Source: Planctomycetota bacterium (GTDB taxonomy: Bacteria > Planctomycetota > UBA1135 > GCA-002686595). From it: DNA of 37,204 nucleotides. The notes under the pieces were generated by a model. The model was given only the letters and a program-made list of their open reading frames with translations, did not search any database and had not been told where the DNA came from. The stretch's first letter is position 1. Each line of letters opens with the position of its first letter. Shown here piece after piece: positions 8,963-18,328 of this stretch. The stretch covers positions 1 to 37,204 of the forward strand of contig JAJDET010000090.1 in assembly GCA_029259655.1 (NCBI GenBank). The letters run 5' to 3'. The position numbers and the translations under genes are program-made.

Positions 8963-8968
8963 TATCCT
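8963..8968 (+). promoter_or_regulatory. candidate -10 (TATCCT), leaderless type
   Basis: TATCCT lies 7 bases before the GTG at 8976 and there is no ribosome site. This is the spacing expected if transcription begins at or near the start codon. Confidence 0.42.
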
Positions 8969-8975
8969 CCCCGGA

Positions 8976-10025
8976 GTGTCCGCCCTCCCCGAGAAGGTCC
9001 TGATCGTCAGGCTCGGAGCCATCGGTGACGTCGCGAACGCGCTCGTCGTCGCTGCCGCCATGAAGCGCGAGGACCCGGCTCCGGAGATCGGCTGGGTCGT
9101 CCACGAACTGGCGCGGCCGCTCGTCGACGGGCACCCGTGCGTGGACCGCGTGCACTTCTGGAAGCGCGGAGGCGGGGTCTCCGCGTTTCGGCGCCTCGTG
9201 GCCGAGCTTCGCGCCGAGGCCTACGGCCTCGCGATCGATCTCCAGCGCATCGCGAAGAGCGCCTTGCTCGCTCGCCTCTCCGGTTCTCCCCGCGTGCTGG
9301 GCTTCGACCGCGCGCGATCGAAGGAGCTCTCCTGGCTCCTGTCGACCGAACGCATCGTGCCGGCCGATCGGAGAGCGCACATGGTCGTGCAGTACATGGA
9401 GTTCGTGCGGCACCTCGGGCTTCGCGCGACCGAGCCGGAACACCTCCTGCCGACGGCCTCGGTCGCCGGCCAGCGCGCCGACGCGCTGGTTCGCGAGCTC
9501 GGCGGATCCCCGATCTTGCTCAACCTGGGCGCGAGCAAGCCCGCCAATCGCTGGGTCGACGGGCGTTTCGGTGAGCTGGCGCTGCGTGCCGCCGAGCGCT
9601 TCTCCGCGCCCGTCTGCTTGATCGGGGGACCCGACGATCGCCGGTTGTTCCCACGGGACATCGCGGCGATCCAGGGCAGCGATGTGCGGGACCTCGTGGG
9701 CGAGACGAGCCTGGTCGAGCTCTGGGAGCTCGAGCGCCGGGCGCGCCTCTTCGTCGGGCTCGATACCGGTCCGATGCACCTCGCCGCGGCGGTCGGACTG
9801 ACCTGCGTGATCCTCTTCGGAGCAGCAGACCCCCGCCGGACCGGTCCATGGGGTGAGCGGCACCGCATCGCTCGCGTCGGAGCTCCGTGCGCGCCCTGCA
9901 ACAAACGCGACTGCCGAATGCCGCGCCACGAGTGCATGGAGGACCTCCCCGTCGAGCTCGTGCTCGCGGAGATGGAGGCGGCGCTCGGTGGAGTCGCGGC
10001 TTCCGCCGGCGAGGTCGCGGGCTAG
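8976..10025 (+). CDS. GT9-family glycosyltransferase (heptosyltransferase-like)
   Basis: 349 residues starting at GTG. The N-terminal RLGAIGDV (12-19) and the C-terminal GLDTGPMHLAAA (261-272) are the two signature blocks of glycosyltransferase family 9, the ADP-heptose:LPS heptosyltransferases (WaaC/WaaF/WaaQ type). The fold is GT-B, with acceptor binding in the N-terminal half and nucleotide-sugar binding in the C-terminal half. The tail holds a cysteine-rich segment (C-APC-KRDC, then HECMED) seen in many GT9 enzymes. It probably adds a heptose or related sugar to lipopolysaccharide core or another surface glycan at the inner membrane. No other LPS gene is adjacent, so the acceptor is unknown and I give no gene symbol. 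A TATCCT hexamer 7 bases before the GTG supports this start. Confidence 0.9.
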   Translation: MSALPEKVLIVRLGAIGDVANALVVAAAMKREDPAPEIGWVVHELARPLVDGHPCVDRVHFWKRGGGVSAFRRLVAELRAEAYGLAIDLQRIAKSALLARLSGSPRVLGFDRARSKELSWLLSTERIVPADRRAHMVVQYMEFVRHLGLRATEPEHLLPTASVAGQRADALVRELGGSPILLNLGASKPANRWVDGRFGELALRAAERFSAPVCLIGGPDDRRLFPRDIAAIQGSDVRDLVGETSLVELWELERRARLFVGLDTGPMHLAAAVGLTCVILFGAADPRRTGPWGERHRIARVGAPCAPCNKRDCRMPRHECMEDLPVELVLAEMEAALGGVAASAGEVAG

Positions 10026-10028
10026 GTC

Positions 10029-10415
10029 CTACTTCCCCAGACGGCGCCCGATCTCCTCGAGCAGGAGCCTGCCGAGCCGCCTGTTGTCGTCGCTGTCGAA
10101 CGTCCCCACCCGTACGCGGACCCGCGTCGTGTCACCGACCATGCGCTCGACCCAGACGGTCGCGCTCCCGGCCACGATCTCGGCACCCTTGGGGCCGAGC
10201 TCGGGTTCGCCCTGGATCTCGTAGTCCTGCGCCGAGAGCCCGTGGAGCGTCGCCTTGAAGGTCAGGGCGAGGGGCCGATCGAACTCGGTCGAGGAGACGT
10301 TGTTCTTGTAGCTGACGAAGCCGTAGGTGGCTGCGGCACCGGCTCCGGCCGCCGCGATCGCGATGCAGCCCGATGCCAGGGGCAGGAGGAGGAGCGGTAT
10401 CAGGAATCTCTTCAT
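10029..10415 (-). CDS. small lipoprotein, DUF3568-like
   Basis: 128 residues. A clear lipoprotein signal (MKRF, hydrophobic core, LASGC, Cys17) is followed by an alanine/glycine-rich stretch and then a single beta-alpha domain of about 95 residues. The layout (lipobox, AAAGAGAAATYG, then a domain with a VERMVGDTTRVRVRVG strand) resembles the DUF3568 family of small bacterial lipoproteins, whose function is unknown. The stop lies 3 bp from the stop of the convergent glycosyltransferase, with the palindrome TAGG-T-CCTA spanning both stops. A TAGCCT hexamer 9 bases upstream may be its -10. Confidence 0.72.
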   Translation of the reverse strand: MKRFLIPLLLLPLASGCIAIAAAGAGAAATYGFVSYKNNVSSTEFDRPLALTFKATLHGLSAQDYEIQGEPELGPKGAEIVAGSATVWVERMVGDTTRVRVRVGTFDSDDNRRLGRLLLEEIGRRLGK

Positions 10416-10424
10416 GCTGAGGAC

Positions 10425-10430
10425 AGGCTA
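10425..10430 (-). promoter_or_regulatory. candidate -10 (TAGCCT) for lipoprotein gene
   Basis: On the minus strand TAGCCT lies 9 bases before the ATG at 10415. It faces the TATCCT of the divergent M20 gene across a 64-bp intergenic region. Confidence 0.38.
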
Positions 10431-10465
10431 CCCCTCCGCGGGATCCGGTCCAACGCCGGCTGCGC

Positions 10466-10471
10466 TATCCT
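10466..10471 (+). promoter_or_regulatory. candidate -10 (TATCCT) for M20 gene
   Basis: TATCCT lies 8 bases before the ATG at 10480 with no ribosome site between. It supports 10480 as the true start rather than an in-frame codon at 10327. Confidence 0.42.
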
Positions 10472-10479
10472 CTGTCCCC

Positions 10480-11922
<1,443 letters not shown>

Positions 11923-11933
11923 CGCGGCGAAGC

Positions 11934-11956
11934 GTCCCCGGGGGCCCGGGAAGGAC
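11934..11956 (+). terminator. GC-rich hairpin after M20 gene
   Basis: GTCC-CCGGG-GG-CCCGG-GAA-GGAC folds into a nine-pair stem with a 3-base bulge, begins 12 bases after the stop codon, and is followed by TTT. It is a plausible intrinsic terminator with a short T-run. Confidence 0.42.
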
Positions 11957-12048
11957 TTTCCGCCAGTACCGGATTCCCGGCTCTGCTTACAGCGTCTCGC
12001 CGGGGCAGCCGAAGAGAGGGACTTCCCCTGTTCGGGACCTCCACCCCC

Positions 12049-12897
12049 ATGTCCCCGGAGTCCACGACCCCGCTCCCCGAGATCGTCCGTGCACCGCTGG
12101 CGGAACGCACCAGTGAGCTCTCGCTCGAGCTCCCGATGCTGCCCGACACCGCGTCGCGCGTGATGGGTCTGTGCACCGCCGAGGACTGCGACGTTCGCGA
12201 GCTCGCGGAGCTGATCGAGCGCGACCCGTCGCTGGCCGGTCACGTCCTCCGGATCTCGAACTCCGCAGCATTCGCGCCCAACGAGGCCATCGTCTCGCTG
12301 CAGCAGGCCGTGACCCGCCTCGGGTTCTCGGTCCTCAGCGAGATCGCGGTCGGCGTTGCCTTGCGCGGACAGGTCTTCCGGGTTCCGGGCTTCGACAAGA
12401 CCATTCGCCTGATGTGGATGCACTCTGCCGCGGCCGGCGCTTTCGCCAAGGACATCGCGCGTACCGCCCGGCGCAACGTCGAGGGGGCATTCCTGTGCGG
12501 CCTGCTCCACGACGTCGGGAAGCCCATCGTCCTCACCAATGTGCTCGACGTGTGCAAGCAGGCCCGCGTGCGGCCGAACAAGCCGATCGTCGAAACCGCG
12601 CTCGAGGAATTCCATACGACCGTCGGCGCCATGCTCGTCGAGCGCTGGGGCCTCGCGCCGTGGGTCGTGGCTGCTGCCGAACACCATCATCGGCCCGAGG
12701 AAGCCGGAGCTCACGAGGTCGAGGCGAACGTAACGAACCTGGCCGACGCGCTCTCTCACTGGGCTCTCTCCACGCGGGACGTCGGTGACCCTCGCACCCT
12801 CCCCTCGGTCGCAGCGCTCGACCTCTACGACGACGACATGGTCCGGATCATGGCGGGACGGGAGGCGGTCCTCGAACTGGCGGCCGCATTCGCATGA
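12049..12897 (+). CDS. HDOD domain protein
   Basis: 282 residues, essentially one HDOD domain. The entry LPMLPDTASRVM (28-39), RDPSLAGHVLRISNSA (58-73) and GFSVLSEIA match the family. Unlike many HDOD domains it keeps an HD pair (GLLHDVGKPIV, H154/D155) and a histidine run (EHHHRP, 211-216), so some metal binding is possible, but I see no full HD-GYP signature. HDOD proteins usually act as regulatory scaffolds in signal transduction. The stop overlaps the start of the transhydrogenase gene (ATGA at 12894-12897), so the two are translationally coupled. This is the second HDOD gene in the window. No ribosome site is clear before the ATG, so the start could be a few codons off. Confidence 0.88.
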   Translation: MSPESTTPLPEIVRAPLAERTSELSLELPMLPDTASRVMGLCTAEDCDVRELAELIERDPSLAGHVLRISNSAAFAPNEAIVSLQQAVTRLGFSVLSEIAVGVALRGQVFRVPGFDKTIRLMWMHSAAAGAFAKDIARTARRNVEGAFLCGLLHDVGKPIVLTNVLDVCKQARVRPNKPIVETALEEFHTTVGAMLVERWGLAPWVVAAAEHHHRPEEAGAHEVEANVTNLADALSHWALSTRDVGDPRTLPSVAALDLYDDDMVRIMAGREAVLELAAAFA

Positions 12898-14297
12898 GCC
12901 ACCAGCGTTTCGAGTTCGTCGTGATCGGCGGTGGTCCCGCCGGCCAGAAGGCCGCGATCCAGGGGGCAAAGGCCGGACACAGCGTCCTCCTGGTCGACAA
13001 GATGGGGCACCACGGCGGGGAGTGCGTCCACCGCGGAACGATTCCGAGCAAGACCCTGCGCGAGACCGCGCTGTGGATCTCGGGGTACAAGCAACACGCT
13101 CATCTCGAGGAGAAGGTCTCCTGCGACCGGACGGTCGACAACCTGATGCGCAGGCTGGACTCCGTGAGGACTGCGCACGAGCGCTTCCTCGAGGACCAGA
13201 TCGAGCGCAACGGCGTGGAGCGCTGGCACGGTCGCGCGCGTTTCACGGGCGGACACCAGGTGACCGTCGAGGCCCCCGGCGGGCCCGAACGGACCGTCGA
13301 GGGTGATCACTTCCTCATCGCTACCGGTTCGCGTCCGCGCACCCCGAACAACGTCCCCATAGACCACGAGCACATCCTCGACAGCGATTCGATCCTGTCG
13401 ATGATCTACCTCCCCACTTCCATCGTGGTCCTCGGCGCAGGAGTGATCGCCTGCGAGTTCGCTTCGATCTTCGCTTCACTGGGCGTCCGCGTCACGATGA
13501 TCGACAAGTCGGAACGCCCGCTCGGGTTCATGGACGAGGAGCTCGTCGAGCGGTTCTTGGCCCACTTCGCGAGCTTGGGAGGGACGTTCCTCCAGCGGCG
13601 CGTCATCGACCGTGTCGAGTGGAACGGAACGGCGGTGGAGGCGCGGCTCGAGGGCGGCGAGGTCATCCGATCCGAGAAGATGTTGTGCGCTCTCGGTCGG
13701 GTCGCTTGTGTCCGTGACCTGAACCTCGACCTGCTGGGTGTCGAGGTCAACGAACGCGGCGTCATTCCCGTGGACGAGTTCTGTCGGACGTCCGTCCCGC
13801 ACGTCTACGCAGCGGGGGACTCGATCGGCCCCCCCGCGCTCGCAGCTTCCTCGATGGAGCAGGGGAGACGCGCCGCTCGTCACGCGCTCGGCCTCCCCGA
13901 CCCGAAAGGGTCCGGCGTGCTCCCGGTCGGGATCTACACCATTCCGGAGATGGCCTCCGTCGGCATCACCGAGGTGCAGGCGATGGAGCGTTCGGGAGAG
14001 GTGCTCGTCGGGCGTGCCGACTTCGCCGAGCTGGCTCGCGGCCAGATCGTCGGTGACACCGAGGGCATGCTCAAGCTCGTCGCAGATCCGAGCGGACGCG
14101 AGCTCCTGGGTGCGCACATCGTCGGCGTCGGTGCAACCGAGCTGATCCACGTCGCCCAGATGGCGATGGTCGGCGGGTGTGACCTCGAGTCCTTCGTCGA
14201 CAACATCTTCAACTTCCCGACGATGGCAGAGGCCTATCGCGTCGCCGCCTTGCAAATCGTGCAAGCGGCTCCCAGAGAGCTGCGCCGGGTCAGCTAG
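12894..14297 (+). CDS. sthA: soluble pyridine nucleotide transhydrogenase (SthA)
   Basis: 467 residues of the flavoprotein disulfide reductase fold. The FAD-binding GGGPAGQKAA is at 12-21 and the NAD(P)-binding VLGAGVIACEFAS follows in the middle. The position that holds the redox-active CxxxxC in lipoamide dehydrogenase or glutathione reductase reads CVHRGTIPSK (44-53): the first Cys is kept and the second is Thr. This matches SthA and not a disulfide reductase. The GTIPSK-LRE context is also that of the Si-specific transhydrogenase. The enzyme exchanges hydride between NADPH and NAD+ in the cytosol, balancing the two pools. It is translated from the ATGA overlap with the upstream HDOD gene, an unusual partnership. 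The 3' end lies in a hairpin shared with the convergent gene. Confidence 0.88.
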   Translation: MSHQRFEFVVIGGGPAGQKAAIQGAKAGHSVLLVDKMGHHGGECVHRGTIPSKTLRETALWISGYKQHAHLEEKVSCDRTVDNLMRRLDSVRTAHERFLEDQIERNGVERWHGRARFTGGHQVTVEAPGGPERTVEGDHFLIATGSRPRTPNNVPIDHEHILDSDSILSMIYLPTSIVVLGAGVIACEFASIFASLGVRVTMIDKSERPLGFMDEELVERFLAHFASLGGTFLQRRVIDRVEWNGTAVEARLEGGEVIRSEKMLCALGRVACVRDLNLDLLGVEVNERGVIPVDEFCRTSVPHVYAAGDSIGPPALAASSMEQGRRAARHALGLPDPKGSGVLPVGIYTIPEMASVGITEVQAMERSGEVLVGRADFAELARGQIVGDTEGMLKLVADPSGRELLGAHIVGVGATELIHVAQMAMVGGCDLESFVDNIFNFPTMAEAYRVAALQIVQAAPRELRRVS

Positions 14298-14329
14298 GAG
14301 GGGGGCCGACACGGCGGCCACGCTCCTAG
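14294..14329. terminator. bidirectional hairpin holding both stop codons
   Basis: CTAGGAG (14294-14300) pairs with CTCCTAG (14323-14329), and inside it GGCCG (14304-14308) pairs with CGGCC (14315-14319). The outer arms contain the TAG stops of the two convergent genes. It probably ends transcription in both directions; T-tracts are absent. Confidence 0.55.
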
Positions 14330-15453
14330 GGAAGCAGCTCGTGCGCGCGGGCGCTGACCGGTACCACGTCTACGAGCTCCCCACCGTCGAGGAGCAGGGC
14401 TTCTTCTGCCAGGTTGACCGTCGGGCAGACGTGCCGGGGAAAGAGCATCACGTGCTCCCCGCGAGCGGGACGGTCGCCCCCCGTCGCGAAGAGCGGCAGG
14501 TGCTCCTCGTTGGGAGTGCGTGCGACCAGGTCCGGACGCCCGACCACGGCGGCGCAGGGATCTCCCGCCTCCGCCGCCACGGACTTCGAACCGGCGTCGC
14601 AGGTAGCCACGCCGGGTGCGGGGTGAGAGACGATCCGCGCGTGCACGAGCGCGGCCGGCGCGAGCGGGATGGATAGGCCGAGCTCTTCGGAGCGCTGGTC
14701 GTGATAGACCACCGTGCCGGGAGAGACCCGGTGGACGGTCGAGCCGAGGTCGGAGAGCCCGTCGAACGCGATCGCGTCGAGGAATGTCGGTGTCCCGCTC
14801 GTGATTACCTCTCCGACGAGGAGCCCTTCGCGTTCGAGGAGCGAGAGGAGCTCGAGGAGTTGCTCGTAGCAGGAGAACGCGGCGGAGTGGCGCTCCTCCG
14901 CATCCTCCGCGTGCAGGTGCCCATCGTAGTAGTGGATCCCGGCGAACCTGTCGCGCGCGGCGCGTGCGACGCGGAGGATGGTCGCTACGTCTTCCAGCGG
15001 GACTCCCGTGCGGTGCATTCCCGGGTTCACGTCGACGAAGATCCCCAGACGGTCGGGCACCGCCCGCGCAACGTCGGCGTCCTCGCACAGGACGGACACG
15101 CGCGCGCTCTCGTACTCGGCCGCGATGTCCCCGAGCCGGGCGAGCCCGGGGCCGAGGAGGGGATAGGCGAGCAAGACGTCGGGTTGCTCGACGCCTGAGC
15201 GCGCGAGGGCCTCCAGCAGCAGGTTCGCCTCGCGCGTCGTGGCGCACTTGAACTGTCTGAGCCCCGCTCGCGCCAGCTCCTCGAACACGGCCGGGATCTT
15301 CGAGGTCTTGACGTGCGGTCGCCAGCGGTCGCATCCGCCGACCGCGTCGATCACGGCGGCGACGTTCTCGCGCACGCGGTCGAGGTACACGGCGAGCGCA
15401 GGCGTCAGGACGCGCGAAGCGAGCTCCGGAGGGAGTTCGTACGAGCCGGTCAT
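14326..15453 (-). CDS. D-threonine aldolase / D-serine dehydratase family enzyme
   Basis: 375 residues with the alanine-racemase-like fold III PLP barrel. RPHVKTSK (46-53) carries the PLP lysine, most likely K49. The C-terminal FPRHVCPTVN supplies the metal pair H341/C343. Known members use either His/Asp (bacterial D-threonine aldolase) or His/Cys (eukaryotic-type D-serine dehydratase); the HxC here resembles the latter, but this alone does not decide the reaction. The enzyme should break down a D-amino acid or D-3-hydroxy amino acid in the cytosol. The start is set by the ATGA overlap (15450-15453) with the acetyltransferase gene; a longer open frame upstream lies wholly within that gene and is discarded. 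Confidence 0.86.
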   Translation of the reverse strand: MTGSYELPPELASRVLTPALAVYLDRVRENVAAVIDAVGGCDRWRPHVKTSKIPAVFEELARAGLRQFKCATTREANLLLEALARSGVEQPDVLLAYPLLGPGLARLGDIAAEYESARVSVLCEDADVARAVPDRLGIFVDVNPGMHRTGVPLEDVATILRVARAARDRFAGIHYYDGHLHAEDAEERHSAAFSCYEQLLELLSLLEREGLLVGEVITSGTPTFLDAIAFDGLSDLGSTVHRVSPGTVVYHDQRSEELGLSIPLAPAALVHARIVSHPAPGVATCDAGSKSVAAEAGDPCAAVVGRPDLVARTPNEEHLPLFATGGDRPARGEHVMLFPRHVCPTVNLAEEALLLDGGELVDVVPVSARAHELLP

Positions 15454-16055
15454 CGCGGCAGGCGCTCCCACTCCTCGCGTACGACGAGCCAGCGGTCGAA
15501 GGTCTTTCCGAAGAAGTCGAGCGTGTCGAACCGGACCATGCCGTTCTTCTGCGCTACACGGGCCGATGCGACGTTCTCCGGATGGATGACGGACATCACG
15601 CGAGGTGCGTCGAGCTCGGAGAACGCGTAGTCGCGCAGCGTCGTCGCCGCCTCCGTGGCGACCCCCTGTCCCCACGCCGAACGAGCCAGCGCATAGCCCA
15701 CTTCGAGCTCGTCCGTGGTCCGCAAGCCCTGTGGGACGGTCTCGGGTTCGAAGAACGCGGCTAGCGGATGCTCGTCCGCCTTTCCGGAAGCTTCCTCGAT
15801 CTGGAAGAGGAGCAAGCCCGACCTCCCGAGCCGTGCACCGGTCTCCCGCGAGAGGATGGTGAGATGACTGATCGCGTTCTCACGTTCCATCGACAGCATC
15901 TTGTCGAGCCAGGTGCGGGTCTCTTCCGCGGTGCGCGGTCGTCCCAGCGACAGATAGCGTGCCACCTCGGGATCGGCGTGGAGCTCCACGAGGAACTCGA
16001 TGTCTTCCTCTTCAATGGGCCGCAGGATCAGGCGCTCGGTTTCGAGGATCCGCAC
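15450..16055 (-). CDS. GNAT acetyltransferase (RimJ/RimL type)
   Basis: 201 residues starting at GTG. It opens with ETERLILRPIEEEDIEFL, the typical first strand and helix of RimJ/RimL-like acetyltransferases. It ends with the block LARSAWGQGVATEAATTLRDYAF, the acetyl-CoA pyrophosphate-binding Q/RxxGxG/A loop, then HPENVASARVAQKNGM. These enzymes move acetyl from acetyl-CoA to protein N-termini or small amines; the target is unknown. A TATCCT hexamer lies 6 bases before the GTG. It is translationally coupled to the downstream D-amino-acid enzyme by ATGA, so the two may act on related metabolites, although that is only a guess from position. Confidence 0.87.
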   Translation of the reverse strand: MRILETERLILRPIEEEDIEFLVELHADPEVARYLSLGRPRTAEETRTWLDKMLSMERENAISHLTILSRETGARLGRSGLLLFQIEEASGKADEHPLAAFFEPETVPQGLRTTDELEVGYALARSAWGQGVATEAATTLRDYAFSELDAPRVMSVIHPENVASARVAQKNGMVRFDTLDFFGKTFDRWLVVREEWERLPR

Positions 16056-16061
16056 CCGCGG

Positions 16062-16067
16062 AGGATA
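16062..16067 (-). promoter_or_regulatory. candidate -10 (TATCCT), leaderless type
   Basis: On the minus strand TATCCT lies exactly 6 bases before the GTG at 16055 in the 42-bp space after the HEAT gene. It suggests a separate transcript for the acetyltransferase/D-amino-acid enzyme pair. Confidence 0.42.
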
Positions 16068-16097
16068 CCGCGGTCGAAGACGACGGCGATCGCCGTG

Positions 16098-18203
16098 CTA
16101 GAGGATGTTCAGGAGGCCCGCGCCGCGGTCGTCGTTCAGCGTCGGCGTCGACGCCCGGTAGTTGAGATTCGCGGAGAACGCTGCGTTCCAGGGCAGCGGG
16201 TCCTCGTCGCAGACGAGACCCAGGGCCACCGCGGCGAATCCGCGAGCGCCGTCCGTGTAGCGCTCGTCGTCCGCGAGCAGGCCCAGCAGGGGGTCGATCG
16301 AGCGCGAGTCTCCGATGAAGCCGAGCGCGGAAGCGGTTGCGGCTTGCGTCGAGAGTCCGCGTGCCGCTCCCATCATCTCCAGCAGGCCGGGGACGGCGGA
16401 CTTGTCGCCGAGCAGGCCGAGCGAGACGGCCGCCTGGCGCAAGAGCTCCGGGCGGTAGCGCGATTCGCTCGCGATCCCGTGCACCAGCGCCGCGGAGTCG
16501 CGACGTCCCAGGAGCCCGAGCGCGAGGACCACGTACCCGCGAGCATCATCCACGGCGAGCCCCTCGAGCCTGTCGTGCATGAGCGGCATCGCGTCCTCGA
16601 TCCCGGCTATTCCGCACGCGACGGCGTAGGCCGCGAGCTCGCTCGGGACGCGCGCTTCCTCGAGCGCCGCGATCAACGCCCGCTCGAGCTCGGGCGATGC
16701 GGTTCGTGACGCGGCATCAGCACGTCCAAGGACGCCGAGCGCGATGCCTGCCCACGGGCGCTCCCATGTGCTGCCATCCAGACGGCGCAGGAGATCGGCC
16801 TCGATCGCGCGCCGCCCCGAGCCCGCATCAGCGCCCTCGCCCGGTCGGCTCGCGATCTGTGCCAGCGCGATGAGGGCCAGGTTTCGCGCGAGCAGGTCGC
16901 TCACGTTCTGGCCCGAGAGCGTCTTCCTGATCCGTACGTCGATGGAGTCCCGGTCCGAGTCGCCCATCCGCCCCAGAGCCATGACGCAGCCCTGGACGAC
17001 CTCGCGCGGCTCCGAGGTCGTTCCCGCGATGCGAGCGATGAAGCTCTCCGCAGCGCGGTATCCGATCGGCGTGCCTACCGAGCGTGGGAGTCCCTGGAGC
17101 AGGCTCGCGATCGCGGACGGGACGTGGGAGCGGACGAGGAAGTCGTTCTCGTCGTCCTCGAAGAACGCCAGCAGGGAATCGAGTTGCGCGACGCGGCAAG
17201 AGCTCGGCGGCCAGCTCTCGCGCGGTCCCACGTGCCCCGCGTGAGGCGGTGCCGGGAAGGCCGCGACGATCGGCACGTGTCCGATCGCGACCACGCAGGC
17301 CACGCCGACGTCCTTCGTCGCAGTCCGGTCCGTGTGGAGCGCGCGGAAGAGCGTCGAGACGACGTGGGCACGCACGTCCTCACTCCGCGTCCTCCCTCCG
17401 ATGAGTGCGAGTCCGTAGGCGGCGAAGGCCCGCGTCCGGTAGTCGACTTCCGTCCCCGAGACGAGCTCGCGACCGCTCCTGGTGTCGAGCAAGAGGTCGC
17501 GCAGGATCGGCACACCGCCGTCGTCCCCGAGGATCCCGATCGAGAGCGCCGCCGTCTCGGCGATCTCCTGACTCCGGTCGGCGAGGAACGTCGAGAACGC
17601 GGTCCGGAGCTCCGTCGCCGTGACCCGTTCGATCGAGCGACCCGTACGTGCCAGGGCGATCAGGCAACCTGTGATGATCTCGTTGTGCGTCTCTGTCTCG
17701 AGTGCTTCGAGCAGAGCCGGGACGACTCGCTTCTCCACCTGTTCGCTCGTGGGGCGGAGGCTGTCGCGCGACATGGACACGGGCCATCCACCGAGGAAGA
17801 AGCGATCCGAGCCGGGCACGATGTCGTGGCTCAGGACGTGAGCCTTGAGGTCGAGGTAGGCGTCCTTGTTCAGCTCCCACCAGACGCTCCAGCCGAGAGG
17901 ATCGATCCCTCCCACGGCTGCACCCGTGGGAGGAGTCGCCGGCGTCGCCGGCGCGGAGTCCTGCCCTGTCGGCGCCTTCGTGTCCGTGCCGCTCGGCCCG
18001 CTGGACGGTCCTTGGCTGCGCCCGCCCCCGGACCCGCCCGAACCCGCCGCCCCGGGGACGGTGTCACCGGCGGCGCCACCCGCCGGGAGTGCGTCCGCCG
18101 GCCCCCGGTACGCGCCTCCGTGTGCCCGGGAGGCGTCCTGGAGGAGGAAGCAGCAGACGACGAGGCCCAGCAACAGGGTCGCGGCGATGGATCGGGTGCG
18201 CAT
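16098..18203 (-). CDS. exported HEAT-repeat protein
   Basis: 701 residues from the chosen ATG, which has GAGG nine bases upstream; a TTG thirty bases further upstream is possible but less likely. A hydrophobic export signal (about residues 3-22) is followed by a low-complexity Gly/Ser/Pro/Thr/Ala linker (about 30-98). Then comes a Trp-rich entry motif WSVWWELNKDAYLDL (about 105-119) and some 550 residues of repeated helical pairs with phrases such as AALSIGILGD, AAYGLALIG, VALGLLG and AVSLGLLGDKSAVPGLLEMM, typical of HEAT repeats. Such proteins form extended solenoids that bind other proteins. The export signal places it outside the cytoplasm. Planctomycete genomes carry many exported HEAT proteins with a similar WWE/N-K motif (from memory). 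Partner unknown. It lies downstream of the M14 gene, after a strong hairpin. Confidence 0.84.
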   Translation of the reverse strand: MRTRSIAATLLLGLVVCCFLLQDASRAHGGAYRGPADALPAGGAAGDTVPGAAGSGGSGGGRSQGPSSGPSGTDTKAPTGQDSAPATPATPPTGAAVGGIDPLGWSVWWELNKDAYLDLKAHVLSHDIVPGSDRFFLGGWPVSMSRDSLRPTSEQVEKRVVPALLEALETETHNEIITGCLIALARTGRSIERVTATELRTAFSTFLADRSQEIAETAALSIGILGDDGGVPILRDLLLDTRSGRELVSGTEVDYRTRAFAAYGLALIGGRTRSEDVRAHVVSTLFRALHTDRTATKDVGVACVVAIGHVPIVAAFPAPPHAGHVGPRESWPPSSCRVAQLDSLLAFFEDDENDFLVRSHVPSAIASLLQGLPRSVGTPIGYRAAESFIARIAGTTSEPREVVQGCVMALGRMGDSDRDSIDVRIRKTLSGQNVSDLLARNLALIALAQIASRPGEGADAGSGRRAIEADLLRRLDGSTWERPWAGIALGVLGRADAASRTASPELERALIAALEEARVPSELAAYAVACGIAGIEDAMPLMHDRLEGLAVDDARGYVVLALGLLGRRDSAALVHGIASESRYRPELLRQAAVSLGLLGDKSAVPGLLEMMGAARGLSTQAATASALGFIGDSRSIDPLLGLLADDERYTDGARGFAAVALGLVCDEDPLPWNAAFSANLNYRASTPTLNDDRGAGLLNIL

Positions 18204-18281
18204 GATCGAATACCTCGTTGGGCCCATGAGCAAGGACCGCGCCAGTGCTCCTCGCCGGTCGTGCCCCGACTGCCGCCCGAG

Positions 18282-18309
18282 CCGGGCGTTCCCGGACCGT
18301 AACGCCCGG
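18282..18309 (-). terminator. 9-bp perfect hairpin between M14 and HEAT genes
   Basis: CCGGGCGTT (18282-18290) and AACGCCCGG (18301-18309) are perfect inverted repeats with a 10-base loop, about 20 bases after the M14 stop codon. No T-tract follows on the minus strand. It is a candidate terminator, attenuator or mRNA-end stabiliser. Confidence 0.45.
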
Positions 18310-18328
18310 AACGCCAGCGTGACGGTTG

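Noticed and set aside
10327..10479. A 51-codon N-terminal extension of the M20 peptidase
   Set aside because: It overlaps the divergent lipoprotein gene's coding and promoter region, reads Ala/Pro/Arg-rich, and is not needed for the M20 fold.
13020..13060. Reading the flavoprotein as dihydrolipoamide dehydrogenase or mercuric reductase
   Set aside because: The second cysteine of the redox-active CxxxxC is Thr, as in soluble transhydrogenase, so disulfide chemistry is not possible at that site.
15454..15675. A 74-codon N-terminal extension of the D-amino-acid enzyme
   Set aside because: It lies within the acetyltransferase gene in another frame; the ATGA overlap at 15450-15453 gives a natural start just before the PLP barrel.
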